A stretch of 64,000 nt of DNA from Crotophaga sulcirostris (taxonomy: Eukaryota > Chordata > Aves > Cuculiformes > Crotophagidae), in the NCBI GenBank assembly GCA_013397455.1, contig VYZB01000222.1, positions 973,169 through 1,037,168 on the forward strand. Reading direction: 5' to 3'. This document shows positions 53,304-64,000 of the stretch, piece after piece. Within the stretch, counting starts at the first letter, position 1; the number at the start of each line of letters is the position of its first letter. Both the position numbers and the translations under genes were made by a program. The notes under the pieces were generated by a model. It made no database searches. It worked only from the letters and a program-made list of their open reading frames with translations, and was not told the origin of the DNA.

Positions 53304-55654
53304 CTGAAAGAAAAAATAAACAAAAAAAATTTTCTCCAATATTTTTACAAAAATTAGTCCAGTATTAGACAGCTAAATTATCTATCACAATTGTTGAAAA
53401 AGATGCCTTTCATATCTGAATTGATGTCATTAAAACAAAGGTTTAATAATTAGACTGTATTAATTCCTCAGTTTGCTTCTATTGTCGGAGCAGGAGATAT
53501 ACATTGGAAAAGAAAGTTTTGAAACTGTTTACATAATACTGCACTTAAACAGATATTCCTTTCATCATTATCTCTCATATGCTTAGGTCCAAATTTGATA
53601 TAGACTTTATCTTCTGTTCATTAGGAAAAAATGTGGACTCCTCCCACTCTCACTTCCCTTAAGTATTCACTGTCACTAAATATTACATTTTCTAAGTCTA
53701 TGTTTCTAATCTTTCATAGGAAAGCAACACATGGATATTACTGAAGTCATGTGAACTAAGAGTTGCATGCATATAGTCACATTAATCCTGTCCTTACTTT
53801 ATTCATTGCTTATTATGTTGTTTGAATAGAATTATGGTAATTCATGAATTATACTAAACCGAAGTATAGCTATCAATGGTGATGAACAACTGTAAATAGA
53901 GCGTGTCATAGTATTTACTGGAATCTACAGACAAGTCCCTAGAAAACTGTAAATAAAATTACTTCAAAGAAACCTTCCACTCACTGCCTTCTACTCACTG
54001 CTTTATATCAAGCTAAATTGGCCTACTGATTTTGTGCAAATTGAGTTAAAAAATCTCTTTGACAGTTTTCAGACCAGATATTGGAGTGCAGGGAGCCTAC
54101 AGCTATATTTAAGAAGAATACAACTCAGTTTAACATTAAGGTTCAAATTAAGAAAGTTTTGTTGTAGGATGTACATTTTAGATTAGAACAGAAGATCCAA
54201 AAGACAGCATTTATTTTAAAAAGTTTTAATAAATTAACTGTAATACAAGATCTTTTTACATATACTTTAGAAAACTTTGTTTTACTCAGTTCCCAACTAC
54301 TTATAATACTTCTTGATTTTAATTTATTTCAGCAAAATAGTAAGTTTTTTATTTATTTCAATGAAGGCTTTAAAAGACATATATAGAGACATAAACATAT
54401 ATATTAAATTACACTGAGATTGCACATGTCCTCTATGTCCTAAAAGAGAAGTGAGAGGTTTCAGTTTTAAAAATTGTACAAAAACCCACTAGAGTAGAAA
54501 ATGTCCTAAATAAACTTTCCAGGAAACATCAATTTTAGAAAGCGAATCTTAAAACGCTTAAGCTACATCTTTTTTAGATTAAAAATACCTTTGATTTCAG
54601 AAATGTCACCTTTTTCATTGTCTCCAGATATATTAAGACAACACATGGTTATACAATTTCCATTTTCCCTAAGAAATAATGATTTCTTGCATATCAGCAT
54701 TTTTCTGGCTGTTGGCTGCTAAGCTTTAAGAGATTTCAATTTCTGTCAGAGTGACTATTAATATTTAAGGATCAGTAGGTGAGAAAAATATTGATTGGGG
54801 GTAAACAAAAGTTATTATAATCAAATAACAAATGTCTTCACTAATATTTAATGCAAATAAACAAAATTTTATTCCTAGAGTTACATTTCCAAACTTAGTA
54901 ATAAGAAGCTATATAGATAGCCTTCTGCCTATACGTAATGTACACGTCTTTGCTTACTAACTGCAGGCTGAGGAAAGACAGCTCTTGAAAACATCAGCTA
55001 CTTAATTTCAGTGAGAGGTTGTTGATGTTTAATCCTTGAGAAAAACAAAAGCAGTTAATTTCCTAAATAGATGCTTAGAAGCCTTTCTCTAGAAATAGAT
55101 TATTTGGAAGAGTTCAACTCTTAATTACCTCTGTAAAAATGATGGTGATAACATTCTCTAAACTGTTGACACCCTCATCAACAGAAGTTCTTTGCTTGTC
55201 CACTTTATCAGCTGTAACATCTTGGATGTTTCTTCACAGCAAAATGCAGGTGATTGTAATACATGCTAATTGAATGTAAGCACACCTGGATGCAAAAGCA
55301 GTGGAGATCCAGTACTGGGTATATTACCGTATGCTAGAATATTTACCCAGGGATTTAAAAGAATTTTTAAACGTGTCTATTGTAGTCTGTACTTTCATTT
55401 ATTTTTTGCTACTCCTCTCCCTTCTAAATACCCTCTTGAAAAAAAGAATCCATTACAGATGCACTTTCTCTGGAAATCACTATAATGAAACAAGATAGGA
55501 GATTACTAGAAAGAAAGTAGTTTTATAGAGGAGGAACTCAGAGTCTGGAGGACAGATTGAATATTAGTCAACAATGTGCCTTTACAGGGTTGAAAGCTAA
55601 AACCCAACTGCCCTACACTAGTAATAGCATAGCCAGCAATTCAAAGAAGTGATT

Positions 55655-56150
55655 TTTCTCCTCTATGCACCACTTGCGTGGCTGCATCTAGAGTACCAGG
55701 ACCAGGTTTGGGCTTTCTAGTACAAGAAAGATGCTGACAAATCAAAGTAGGTTCAGGCGAAAGCCATAGAGATGGTCAGTGGTGGAAGCATACAATGCAC
55801 AAGGACAGTTTAAGATCTGAAGATAATTTGGTTTGTTCAGCCTGAGGAAGAGAAAACTAAAACCAGATCAAACTATTGCCTTCAAGTACTTTATGCATTG
55901 TCATACAGAAGAAAAAGCCAAGTCCTTTCAGAGATATATAGGAAAAGCTGAGGTGCAATGAACACAAGTTCCACCAAAGTAAATTCTGATTAAGTATCAT
56001 GCAATATCTATATATAATGAAAATCAGCCATAATCAGAGCTTTCAAGTACTGAAACATCTGGCCCAGACTATTGAATGTCCATGCTTGGAGATTTTTTCA
56101 AAATTGGAGAAGACCTTTAGCAACCCGATCTAACCTTTGAACGGTGGTTT
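55655..56150 (+). mobile_element. Old CR1 LINE fragment
   Basis: Eroded + strand CR1 showing, in order, TCTAGAGTACCAGGACCAGG (the LEY...VW region), AAAGCCATAGAGATGGTCAG, TTTGTTCAGCCTGAGGAAGA, CTTCAAGTACTTTATGCATT, and near the end CCATGCTTGGAGATTTTTTC, then GCAACCCGATCTAACCTTTG. Stops and indels are frequent and the terminal octamers are not visible. Older than the copies at 2.0, 20.4 and 40.6 kb. Antisense to CADM2. Confidence 0.72.
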
Positions 56151-57862
56151 GGCCATATTAAATTTAAGGGTCAACTATGGGCCCATGTCTATGTCTCTAT
56201 CAGATACATGCACATACAGATATGCTTCTATTAAGTAATACTGGTTTATATCTCATAAGTATAGATATTTGATAGTGAAAATAATAAATATGAATGATAA
56301 AATGTCTATCATTCATTGTTCACTGTCAACTATTTATAATAGCATATACTTGTAACACCCATATAGAAAAAATTATATCTTAAAAGTTAGTTTTGCTCTT
56401 TTGACAGGGAAAATACAGTTACTGTTTACATTTAAAATCCAGTTCTGCTATAAAACAGCCTTGTCATCTAACATGTTTTCATCTTTGTTTTTGAGGTTTA
56501 TCAAGATGAAATGTTTAGTGTCTAAACTAATTCAAAGTATCTTAATCTGTTGCAACAAAACAAACTGATATTATCTGATTTATTTTTGAAACCAAATTTT
56601 GCTAGGGAAAAAATAAAAGAAAATCCATAAAAAATATTCCTGAAAATATTTTTTTATGTAATATTGTCAAAATAGCATGTAACAAATTTTGTTGAAAAAA
56701 TACATTTTTTTAAAAATGAAAACTATGTATTTAGCTTCTCTGATATTTTTGGTTTTAATAATCTTTCAGAAACGTCACCAGAATGCTAAATTGCAGATCT
56801 CTTTGTTAATTTTGTACATAGATGAGAGACAGAACAATAAGTAAAAGGTATGGTACTCAGGGCTTCACATTCAGTCTCTCTCATTACTAACACTTACTCT
56901 ATCAAATAGTATTCCTTTGCCAGATGATGATTCCTTTTTTGAGTAATAGCAATGGAGCTACAATTTTAGACTGGCTTTTTCCCCTTTGGTGAGACTCTGA
57001 ACTTAGTGCATCATTTATATTCTTTTGCACCATGTATAATACACTGTAACTCAATTGGATTTAGTGGTGCTAGACAGATGAACTCCTAACCTTTAATGTC
57101 AGCTGCATTAGCATATAATTTCATATCTATTTTCTCAGATTTATCATTTCACCTTTTACAGTGCACAAAGCTAATGTAACTTCTGCTGATGCCACTGCAA
57201 ACTGGTTAGGTTATTTTATTTCTGACCTTTGTGAAATGGCAATGTGCTCTTCAGAAGACCTAGAAAACCAAACTGAAATGAATGTGCCCAGTACTTTCCC
57301 CTTTTACTCTCATTTCTGGTTGGTTCCCCCCCCGCCTTCACTGTTCTTATTTCACACATTATCTATGTTCCTTCCCCACTCCCTTTTTTAAAAAAACATC
57401 CCTTTAGGAACTTCTGAGAAGAGCGAATTAGTTAAAGAGTCAAATCACCAAATTGTTTGCTTCACTTCAATTACACGTCAGCTGAAAGAAAGGCAAAGTT
57501 ATTACACTAGTTTTTAAAATATAATTTTTAAAATAACATCTTTTCAGATGTGCTGCCTTGCTGTTGGGCCAATTGTATCAACAGTTATCTTAAACTATTG
57601 ACATTGCTTAGAGTGATTTTCAATCTTTACATATCTCATATACATATTAATCCTTAATCTATAATTAAATTATGTTTGATCAGACACTGCTTTTCCTTCA
57701 GCAATTTCCTCAAATTTCCCAGTGGCTGGAAAGAATAGTTCTTTGTTTCCTTATTTTCTATCCTTGTTACAAGTTTTCAAACACATTTTAAACTATTCCA
57801 GTCTAAAATTTCTGTCTCCTCCAACATTATTCTTGTTTGCATCAGAAACCTAAAGACACTTG

Positions 57863-57924
57863 GTTGGGCTTGATGATCCTAGAGGTCTTTTCCAACCTTT
57901 CAACTCTATGGTTCTATGATTCTA
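57863..57924 (+). mobile_element. CR1 LINE 3' end, very short copy
   Basis: Sixty-odd bases of CR1 3' UTR: GGGCTTGATGATCCTAGAGG, then TCTTTTCCAACCTTTCAACT, then CTATGGTTCTATGATTCTA terminal octamers. 5'-truncated in the extreme, antisense to CADM2. Confidence 0.9.
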
Positions 57925-59167
57925 AAATGGATTGGGTTCCTTGGACAATCAACTACAATCTCCTTTATTTACCAATTTTATATCACCCCACTGATTCTGT
58001 ACATAGAGCTGTGATAGAGAATAGTAAAGGAAGACTAATGGATTCTGTAATTAATGTTGTAACTTTGCTTGAGGCAGTTTATTGAACTAATAAAATCCAC
58101 AATGTTAGACAAATATGAGACAAAGCAGATAAAAGTTGTTGAGTAGTTTCTACACAGAAAAGGTGGATTTTGAATAATTTATTGATCTGGTCTTATAGTA
58201 GAATGAATAGAGGTGATATGAATAAATATCAATACCTTATGTTTTTTATTCATCTACTCCAGAATGGGTACCTTAGTTGGATGTGGTAGATGTGACTAAG
58301 CCTTCTGTTATAGTAAGTTCCCTCCATCCATTCACTAAAAACAATTTTAAACTGTCCCAATGTTGATGGGAATATGGACTAGAAAACTAAGTTTTAAGTA
58401 AACAACATACAAAGTGCAAGAGAAAACAGGAACATCTTTTCTGTGCAACTCTTTCCTGTCTCACTGCATCTTCAAAGGCAAATCCTTGCTTTCAGCTTTG
58501 GTTTTAGTCACCTAATGACTTTTCAGTTGCAGCAGACTTTGTCCAACTCGTCCCAGTCCCTGTGAAGTTTAACTCTTTCCCCTTTGAAGTCTATGTTCTC
58601 CCTGCTCCTCACCGCACACTCTCAGCATCCTTGTCTCAGCTGCAGATTCCCAGTTTCCCAATGGAGATTACCTAAGTTGCTATATCCTGACTCTTCCTCA
58701 CCAAAGCAGGCTCCATAGCTCCCTTACAGCAAGTGCTATCTCCTGTCTCCTCCAGACAGTTCGCCTTACCTGGTCACTTTACTTAGAGGAGTGCAACATA
58801 AAACTGGGAACTGATCAAATCAGACATATGTCATACTAAAATGGCAAAAAGAAATTAAAAGGTAAAGTATCTGAAGTGAGTGGTATGTCTATGATAACAA
58901 TAATCCATTAAACTTTTCTCTGCAAAACATCACAGCTGATTTTATTATGCTGAACAGTTCAGAGCAATTCAAAATATCACTTTTTACTATTTAAGAAAAA
59001 AAAAAAAGATGGTTATACAACCACTCAAGTAAATTACAGTGAGTTCCTGATCTACATTCTATCATTGAATCATTTAACAACTAAATCTGAGAAACTTTAC
59101 AAACATGAATTAAAAAATATATAGTTTTGAAAATTGGACCAAATTATATTAAAGTCCTTTTAAATAC

Positions 59168-59305
59168 CTTTAACTTCTTTGTCGTTCTTGAACCATCTAA
59201 TATCAGCTGCTGGTTTACTACCAGATGTCTTACAAGTTAGCTGCATCCTCTCTCCCTCCATAACTGGTGAGGTAAATCCAGTAATTTGTGGCTTCTCAGG
59301 AACAC
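59168..59305 (-). CDS. CADM2: CADM2 internal exon b: first half of Ig2
   Basis: Coding exon of 138 nt on the minus strand: two bases completing Gly, 45 codons from VPEKPQITGF to WFKNDKEVK, then one base of the next codon. It encodes the first half of the second Ig domain, with the B-strand cysteine in MQLTCKTSG and the C-strand tryptophan in ADIRWFKN. The acceptor is pyrimidine-rich and ends TTAG. The donor reads AAAG then GTATTT, which departs from the GTAAGT consensus at positions +4 and +5, so this is the weakest donor of the five. A minus-strand open frame extends past both borders (reading MITADIL upstream and I after KG), but that is intron read-through. Split codons fit exons a and c exactly. 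Confidence 0.95.
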
Positions 59306-61734
59306 CTAACAAGCAAACAAGCAAAATGTCAGCTGTTATCACAAAGATATGACCAACTTAAAGTTCACTTCTTTGTATGCTCTAAATTCTGGAAACAGAG
59401 TAATTAATTTCCTGCCTCCTATCATAATTGAATGGCAGTGAATCCTGTTTCCTATTGAAAATACACCATCGGTCGGAACAGTAGCTGATTCTAAAGAATT
59501 AAGGACAACAGAAATTATCTAGTTTTCTAAGGATAACATTATATTTTAAAAAATATTTTATCTACTTTTATTCTACTTGCAGGTGTAGTCCAACCTGCTA
59601 TTATAAGGTTTAAATTGGTCTGCTCAGAAAGCAAGATGAAAAAGTATATTACAGTCATGAAAATAAAACATAACTGGCAACAAAAATCTGAACTGATCTA
59701 TGTTCAGAACAGGTGTTTCAGCATAACTTATGAAGATTTTTATATGACAACCTGGGAAAAGAGAGGGCAAAATAAATACAGGATATACTTCATCTTCAGA
59801 GAATATATAACAAAAAAACCCAACTGGTGTAATCAGAGTTCCATTGGCTACGGAGAATTCTTCAGCTGAATTCAAGTTCTTTGGAAAAGGTCACATGACT
59901 GTGAAATACTATACACATAACATTAAATGAGTTGTTTTTCAATAAATCATGGAAGATTTAACAAAATATTATGAAGTGAACTGGGGAAAATTTGAACACT
60001 ACAAGTATAAATCCACTTGACTTCCAAAAACACAGGAATAATTTATTTTAAAGTGATACCAATGATCTTAATTTTAAAGTCTCCAAAAATGTCATTGTTA
60101 TTACTTGCATCTGCAGCGCTTTGATGTATTAATATTTGTGGATAGGTAAAGAGATCAGTCACAGTAATTGATTCCGTACCATGTATTTCAAAATTTGGTT
60201 TGTTTACACCTCTTTTCCAAAATGGCACATTATGTACATAAAAATGAAGTAGCAGTACCTATTGCATTGTACATTTCTGTAATAAATCTATTTCTCTATT
60301 TCCGGACAAAAAATGGTGTCTAATATAATACCTTGACACTTAAATCTTCTAATCCATAACACAACAGTCAATAAAGAGATTATTAGTACATAAAAGGACA
60401 GTTTATCTGATTAAAAAATGTAATACATTTCAAGAGAAAATATCCCCTTCTCACATAGAAAGTGTTCCAAGTGTTTAAAATGTTACTTTGAAATAGAATA
60501 TTACAAATATAAAATGAAAAAGACAGCAATCTTAATCCTTGCAGCTTTCTTTCTTGAAAGGTAAGTAGCTGATATTGGGAAAATTTCATTAAATCCTCAC
60601 AAAGTGAAGGTAAAACTAAGAGGACCATGAAAGATCAAGAAATTTGGTTAATAAATACTGGCTAGATGGGGTTTTTTTGTCTTTGTAACACCTTTCTATT
60701 TCTTTCTGCCATTTAAAAGTTGAACTGGTCTACTCTTCTATTCTTTAGATCATGAGATGTCTCTACAGAAAAGTAGATTACAGTATGCAGTTGTTGTTCT
60801 CGAATATTCTCCCTTGGGTGGGTACTTTTTGTCCTTAATGGCAAACTTGTGAAGACTTTTGTAAAATATTCTCACAGGGACTGAAGAGGAGACGTATTTG
60901 ATAACTTACGCACAAAATCAATTCTCTGGCTGGATTAATGTGAATATTACTGGCACATAGAACATCTTACATTAGTCCTATTAAATTCAACTGTCTGCCT
61001 GTCTACATATAAAAATAAAACAAAAAGAAAGAAAGAGTCAAGTTCAGGGACAGAAAAAGGAGAAGAGAATAAAATTCAATCTCTAAAATCATATAACCTC
61101 TCAGGTACGCAGGTGTGTTTCAATGAACTATAGCAATTTCAGCTGATTGGGCTACTGACATTCATAGAATCATATAAAGCTTTGAGCAGAAACTTTATTT
61201 CCTGGGCATCTCAAAATCTATTGCTTTTCTATGTGTATCTATAACCTTTGGGGAAAACAGCAGAGCATTTAGAGGATAAAGCATAAAAGATCCAGCAAAC
61301 CCAGTGAAAATATGCACTTTATAGACAAAGAAAAAAAAAGCAAGCAGAATGAGCCAAGAAAATGCACGACTAAGTAAAAACGATAAAGCTCTAAAGACCA
61401 TTTTGATTTCATGCTTTCTGATTTTCTCCCCTTTGTTCTATACAAGACATTGTTAGGAGATGAGCACATGCACCTTCTTCACACTTTTGGTGCTTGGAAT
61501 GTAGAAGTTATGTCCACTCATACTGTGGTATTCGTGTGCCTCCTAATTCATTACCTTGCCACAGTGCACATAGTAAGAGGCATGTTGCTTTTCAGCACAG
61601 CTACATGAAACAACAAACTTCAGGGAGTTACATGTATCCTCTGCCAAGCTTTAGAAAAGTTCATTCACATCATAATTTGCCAAAGTCTGAGAAGTTTAAA
61701 ACTTGCTTCATCATGCTCAGCTATTTGTACTTAC
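59306..61734 (-). other. CADM2: CADM2 intron between exons a and b (2,429 bp)
   Basis: Phase-1 GT-AG intron: the split codon is G|GT, giving Gly before VPEKP. The sequence is AT-rich and mostly unique. At about 61153-61175 there is a short string resembling the start of a reverse-oriented CR1 tail, too short to call. No coding sequence, RNA gene or clear transposon was recognised. Confidence 0.9.
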
Positions 61735-61887
61735 CAAGAACAGTAAGAAAAGCCTTGGAAGTTTTGACAGGCATAGTAAATAAAGAGCAGGTGTACTGCC
61801 CTTCGTCTGACAGAGACACATCACTGACACTGATACTGAGTTCATGCCATGAAGCTCGGACCAGCTCAATTCTGTTGTCCCTCAGAG
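61735..61887 (-). CDS. CADM2: CADM2 internal exon a: second half of Ig1
   Basis: Coding exon of 153 nt read on the minus strand. It begins with the last two bases of a split codon, then 50 full codons from LRDNRIELVRASWHEL to KTSKAFLTVL, and ends with the first base of a Gly codon. It holds the C-terminal half of the membrane-distal Ig domain, including the DEGQYTC motif with the second Ig disulfide cysteine. Borders are a T-rich acceptor ending TTTTTCAG just above 61887 and a consensus GTAAGT donor just below 61735. By eye against the mammalian protein as I remember it, it is almost unchanged (F for Y near the end is the one difference I see), as expected for the domain that carries trans-adhesion. 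An open frame of 141 aa on the opposite strand across this exon is a shadow. Confidence 0.95.
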
Positions 61888-62370
61888 CTGAAAAACAAAA
61901 AAACCATTTTATAAGGTAGGAAACAGTACATTAACAAAATGTGATATGTTATACAAGAGGTTTTATGAAGCAGCCTAGTGAAATCACAACCTAGAATACA
62001 GGGATATGGAGAGAGTTGTCTTTAGGCATAGTAGTTTGTTTTCTCAATGAAATAAAGCAGAACAGTTCACCAAGTTTCTGAATAGTGTACTGAGTGACAT
62101 CTAATGCATATAAACCTAGAAACTAAGGGACTTCAGTTACCTTTGGTCTTCCTCTAAAAAAAAACCCACCATTGACTCTGATTCCTGCCCCCAATATCTT
62201 TGTTCAATGCCTAAAATAACTCCTTCCTAAAAACATTTGTTTTCATGTATTTACAAATGTGGGTCAATATTTACATTCCTGTTTCATCTACTAACAAACT
62301 ATATTTTCAATTAAGAAGTCGTCTTGTGTAGCTTGCCTACATGAATATATCAAAAGTTGCACTACATGTA

Positions 62371-62918
62371 TATGAGGTCCGCCACAAAAAAACCTGAGAC
62401 TGCCTGTAACTCTTTAACAGATTAAGAAAATCAACTATGACCATCTTCAAAATAGTTCCCTACTGAGCTGACACACAGCTGCATACGATGCTGCCAAGGT
62501 TCAAAGCAATTCCGCAGATCATTTTCTGAAAGGTTGTTGAGGATCTCCATCAGTTTTGCTTTCACATCTTCTATCGACAAAAAAATGCGTTCCTTTCAGC
62601 ACCAACTTGATCTTTGGGAAGTCTTCACCGTAAGCTTCAATCAATAATTGAAAACTTTCCAACACAGATTTCTTCAGTTTCACAAGAAACTTGTTAACTC
62701 ATTGTTCACTGTTGCACACCAACATGTTCCGAGTGATGGTAAAAAAACGTCTCTATCTGAACATGCATCCACTCATACTGAGTGAGGCGATTGAGTTGAG
62801 CCTTTTCTCACTGTGATAGGTTAGAACATGATCTATAACCATTTCTTTGTCTCTCCCCTCCCGCTCTTGGTTCCCAGGCTACAGGGTTACTCTTGGGTTT
62901 TTTGTGTCAGATAGTATA
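62371..62918 (-). mobile_element. Internally deleted mariner-like DNA transposon
   Basis: About 548 bp bounded by TA dinucleotides. The left terminus TATGAGGTCCGCCACAAAAA is matched in inverted form by the right terminus around GGGTTTTTTGTGTCAGATAG, 62889-62918, at 17 of 30 positions by my count. Between them, on the minus strand, lie both ends of a mariner transposase (separate entry) with the catalytic middle missing. A full mariner is about 1.3 kb, so this is a deletion derivative. Element and transposase run in the same direction as CADM2. Confidence 0.72.
62431..62725 (-). pseudogene. Mariner transposase remnant, N- and C-terminal ends joined by internal deletion
   Basis: From an ATG at 62725 the minus strand reads MLVCNSEQ, an in-frame TGA, then VNKFLVKLKKSVLESFQLL and IEAYGEDFPK. 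This is the N-terminal DNA-binding start of mariner transposases (compare the family pattern ..Q R.N.KF..KL.KS..E....L..AYG.E). It passes directly to IKLVLKGTHFF, then, after a one-base frame shift in a T run near 62580, to SIEDVKAKLMEILNNLSEN, DLRNCFEPWQHRMQLC and GNYFEDGHS followed by TGA. That is the conserved C-terminal end (...C...W..R...C....GNYFEGD). The catalytic DDD domain is absent. With the stop, frame shift and deletion it cannot make an active enzyme. Confidence 0.75.
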
Positions 62919-64000
62919 CACAATACATTTAAAGATTTTAGCTAATTAAGTATAGTAGCTTTACTTTTTTGATTATTACTAAAAGCCTGGTTTTATAGCA
63001 TATAATCCTTCCTAAAAAAAATCTGTTTGCACAAAACCTCTGAGGGAAGAGGAGTAGGGTGACGTACTTAAATTCAAACTGCCACTTTAGCTAATGCGTA
63101 AAAAATTTATATATTTTAAAGCCTATATTTTGATTAACTCACATTTTCTATTTAAAAACAGTCGAAAACATTTCCAAACATTCAATTTCTCTGGCATAGA
63201 GCTGCTTCAGGAATATACATATATTAATCAGGTCTTTCCACAGCATAAATATACTATTATAAGAAGTAAACGCCATAATTCTAAGAGAACAATACAAAAG
63301 GCTATATTACTCAATAAGTTTTGCTATATACCTCTGGATTCTGTATCTCTACATTGAAATCTTTAGCAAGTCAGTATTTGAAACTTTAGTGAGTCTATTT
63401 TTATAGTAAGTCTCTGACATTAAAAAGTAAAATGGGAATATTATAATTACTGGGAGAGTTATTCTTTGATTTGTGAGAAGAACCAAGATGTTCAAGTCCC
63501 TAATGCTTTTCTCACTCACCTCTCTCTAAAGTCCCCAAAAGCTCTCATATTTGTTTCTCCTAACATTTATGTCTTCCAATGACAAAAATGAGCTTTACTG
63601 TTGTTCTTTTGCTACTAAATCTGATCTTTCTGCCCCATTGCAAAGCCCTCCAAGTACTATCAATACAGGAAGATCTACATCAAAATAAGCAGCGACAATG
63701 AATATTCAGAAAAAATGTCCCTTGGATTTGTTGTCTTCTAGGGCTTCCATTCCAGTTTCTTTATAGAGATCTCAAGCTGAATTTACTGGCTATTTCAGGG
63801 CACGTCAGCTAAAGCTTGACTTTGTCTCTGCAGGGTCTGATGACTGAGAGGTGACAGCTTAAGCAGACCTAACACACAAGCATGCTGTGAGCTGCTCCAA
63901 GGCACATCAAAGTAACTGAGACTGCGTGTGATGGACACATTCCAAACATAGCTGAGACATCTTCTGGCCAGCCACAGCAATAAATAAATAATTATATGGT

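Larger units (their letters stand above)
53304..59167 (-). other. CADM2: CADM2 intron between exons b and c (5,864 bp)
   Basis: Phase-1 GT-AG intron: the split codon G|AT gives Asp before VKYLK. It contains an old, eroded CR1-like stretch at about 55655-56150, a short CR1 3' end at 57863-57924, and a 12-base A run near 58995. Apart from these the sequence is unique and AT-rich. No gene was seen in it. Confidence 0.9.
1..64000 (-). other. CADM2: CADM2 locus, internal part (five Ig exons and flanking introns)
   Basis: The whole window lies inside one minus-strand gene. Its product is a single-pass neuronal cell-adhesion protein of the immunoglobulin superfamily (CADM/SynCAM/nectin-like family), known to act at synaptic and axon-glia contacts through homophilic and heterophilic binding of its three extracellular Ig domains. 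Seen here are exons for the end of Ig1, all of Ig2 and all of Ig3, in order from high to low coordinates, with compatible split codons at every join. The signal peptide and start of Ig1 would be beyond base 64000. The threonine-rich stalk, membrane span and short cytoplasmic tail would be before base 1. CADM2 was chosen over CADM1/3/4 because motifs such as VPEKPQI, KPAADIRWFKNDKE, VKYLKEEDANRKTF and EPVLWTKDGGELPDP are CADM2-type. Promoter and UTRs are not in the window. Confidence 0.93.
61888..64000 (-). other. CADM2: CADM2 intron upstream of exon a (partial)
   Basis: Final part of the phase-1 intron preceding exon a, ending TTTTTCAG at 61888. It contains the deleted mariner-like element at 62371-62918. 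The remainder (62918-64000) is AT-rich. A 61-aa minus-strand open frame near 63795-63980 has no recognisable relative. The upstream exon for the first half of Ig1 is outside the window. Confidence 0.85.

Noticed and set aside
61153..61180. CATAGAATCATATAAAG string resembling a reversed CR1 terminus
   Set aside because: Only about 17 bases fit and the following sequence is not CR1.
61494..61919. 141-aa open frame on the + strand
   Set aside because: It overlaps CADM2 exon a on the opposite strand. It has no recognisable domain and continues past the exon borders into intron sequence.
63795..63980. 61-aa minus-strand open frame near the window end
   Set aside because: It looks composition-driven. 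No CADM2 exon similarity (the expected upstream exon would carry the first Ig1 cysteine) and no splice borders.

Overview
The window is a piece of an AT-rich vertebrate, almost certainly avian, nuclear genome. The clearest sign is CR1 LINE copies with the bird-type 3' end, repeated ATTCTATG octamers, on both strands (about 2.0, 9.9, 20.4, 40.6 and 57.9 kb). Bird-type LTR sequences at 18.3-18.9 and 38.6-39.4 kb agree. There are no bacterial-style genes, and most open frames are chance or repeat-derived.

The one real gene is on the minus strand: five consecutive internal coding exons of CADM2 (cell adhesion molecule 2, SynCAM2/Necl-3). They are a (61735-61887, second half of Ig1), b (59168-59305, first half of Ig2), c (53133-53303, second half of Ig2), d (31547-31637, first half of Ig3) and e (703-881, second half of Ig3). 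Every junction has AG/GT borders and the reading frame continues across all four joins. The 5' exons (signal peptide, start of Ig1) lie beyond base 64000. The stalk, transmembrane and cytoplasmic exons lie before base 1. More than 98% of the window is intron, including two very long introns (30.7 and 21.5 kb), as expected for this gene.

The introns hold a layered transposon record. Oldest are decayed CR1/L3-like fragments (4.1, 16.6, 25.5, 42.2 and 55.7 kb). Younger CR1 3' ends come next. Two LTR-retroelement-derived segments lie antisense to CADM2. A 203-bp hAT-type miniature element (52390-52592) has 16-bp inverted ends and an imperfect 8-bp target duplication. An internally deleted mariner-like element (62371-62918) still carries the two ends of its transposase, joined and frame-broken. 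Simple repeats include a 14-bp minisatellite (35622-35667), an AT/CA-rich satellite (47590-47668), and recurrent A-rich tracts punctuated by CCC.

No undescribed biological system was found. The points most worth a second look are the mariner deletion derivative, the CpG-dense hAT element, the LTR with a duplicated 3' segment, and the apparently faster divergence of the membrane-proximal Ig3 exons of CADM2, including an extra N-glycosylation sequon.
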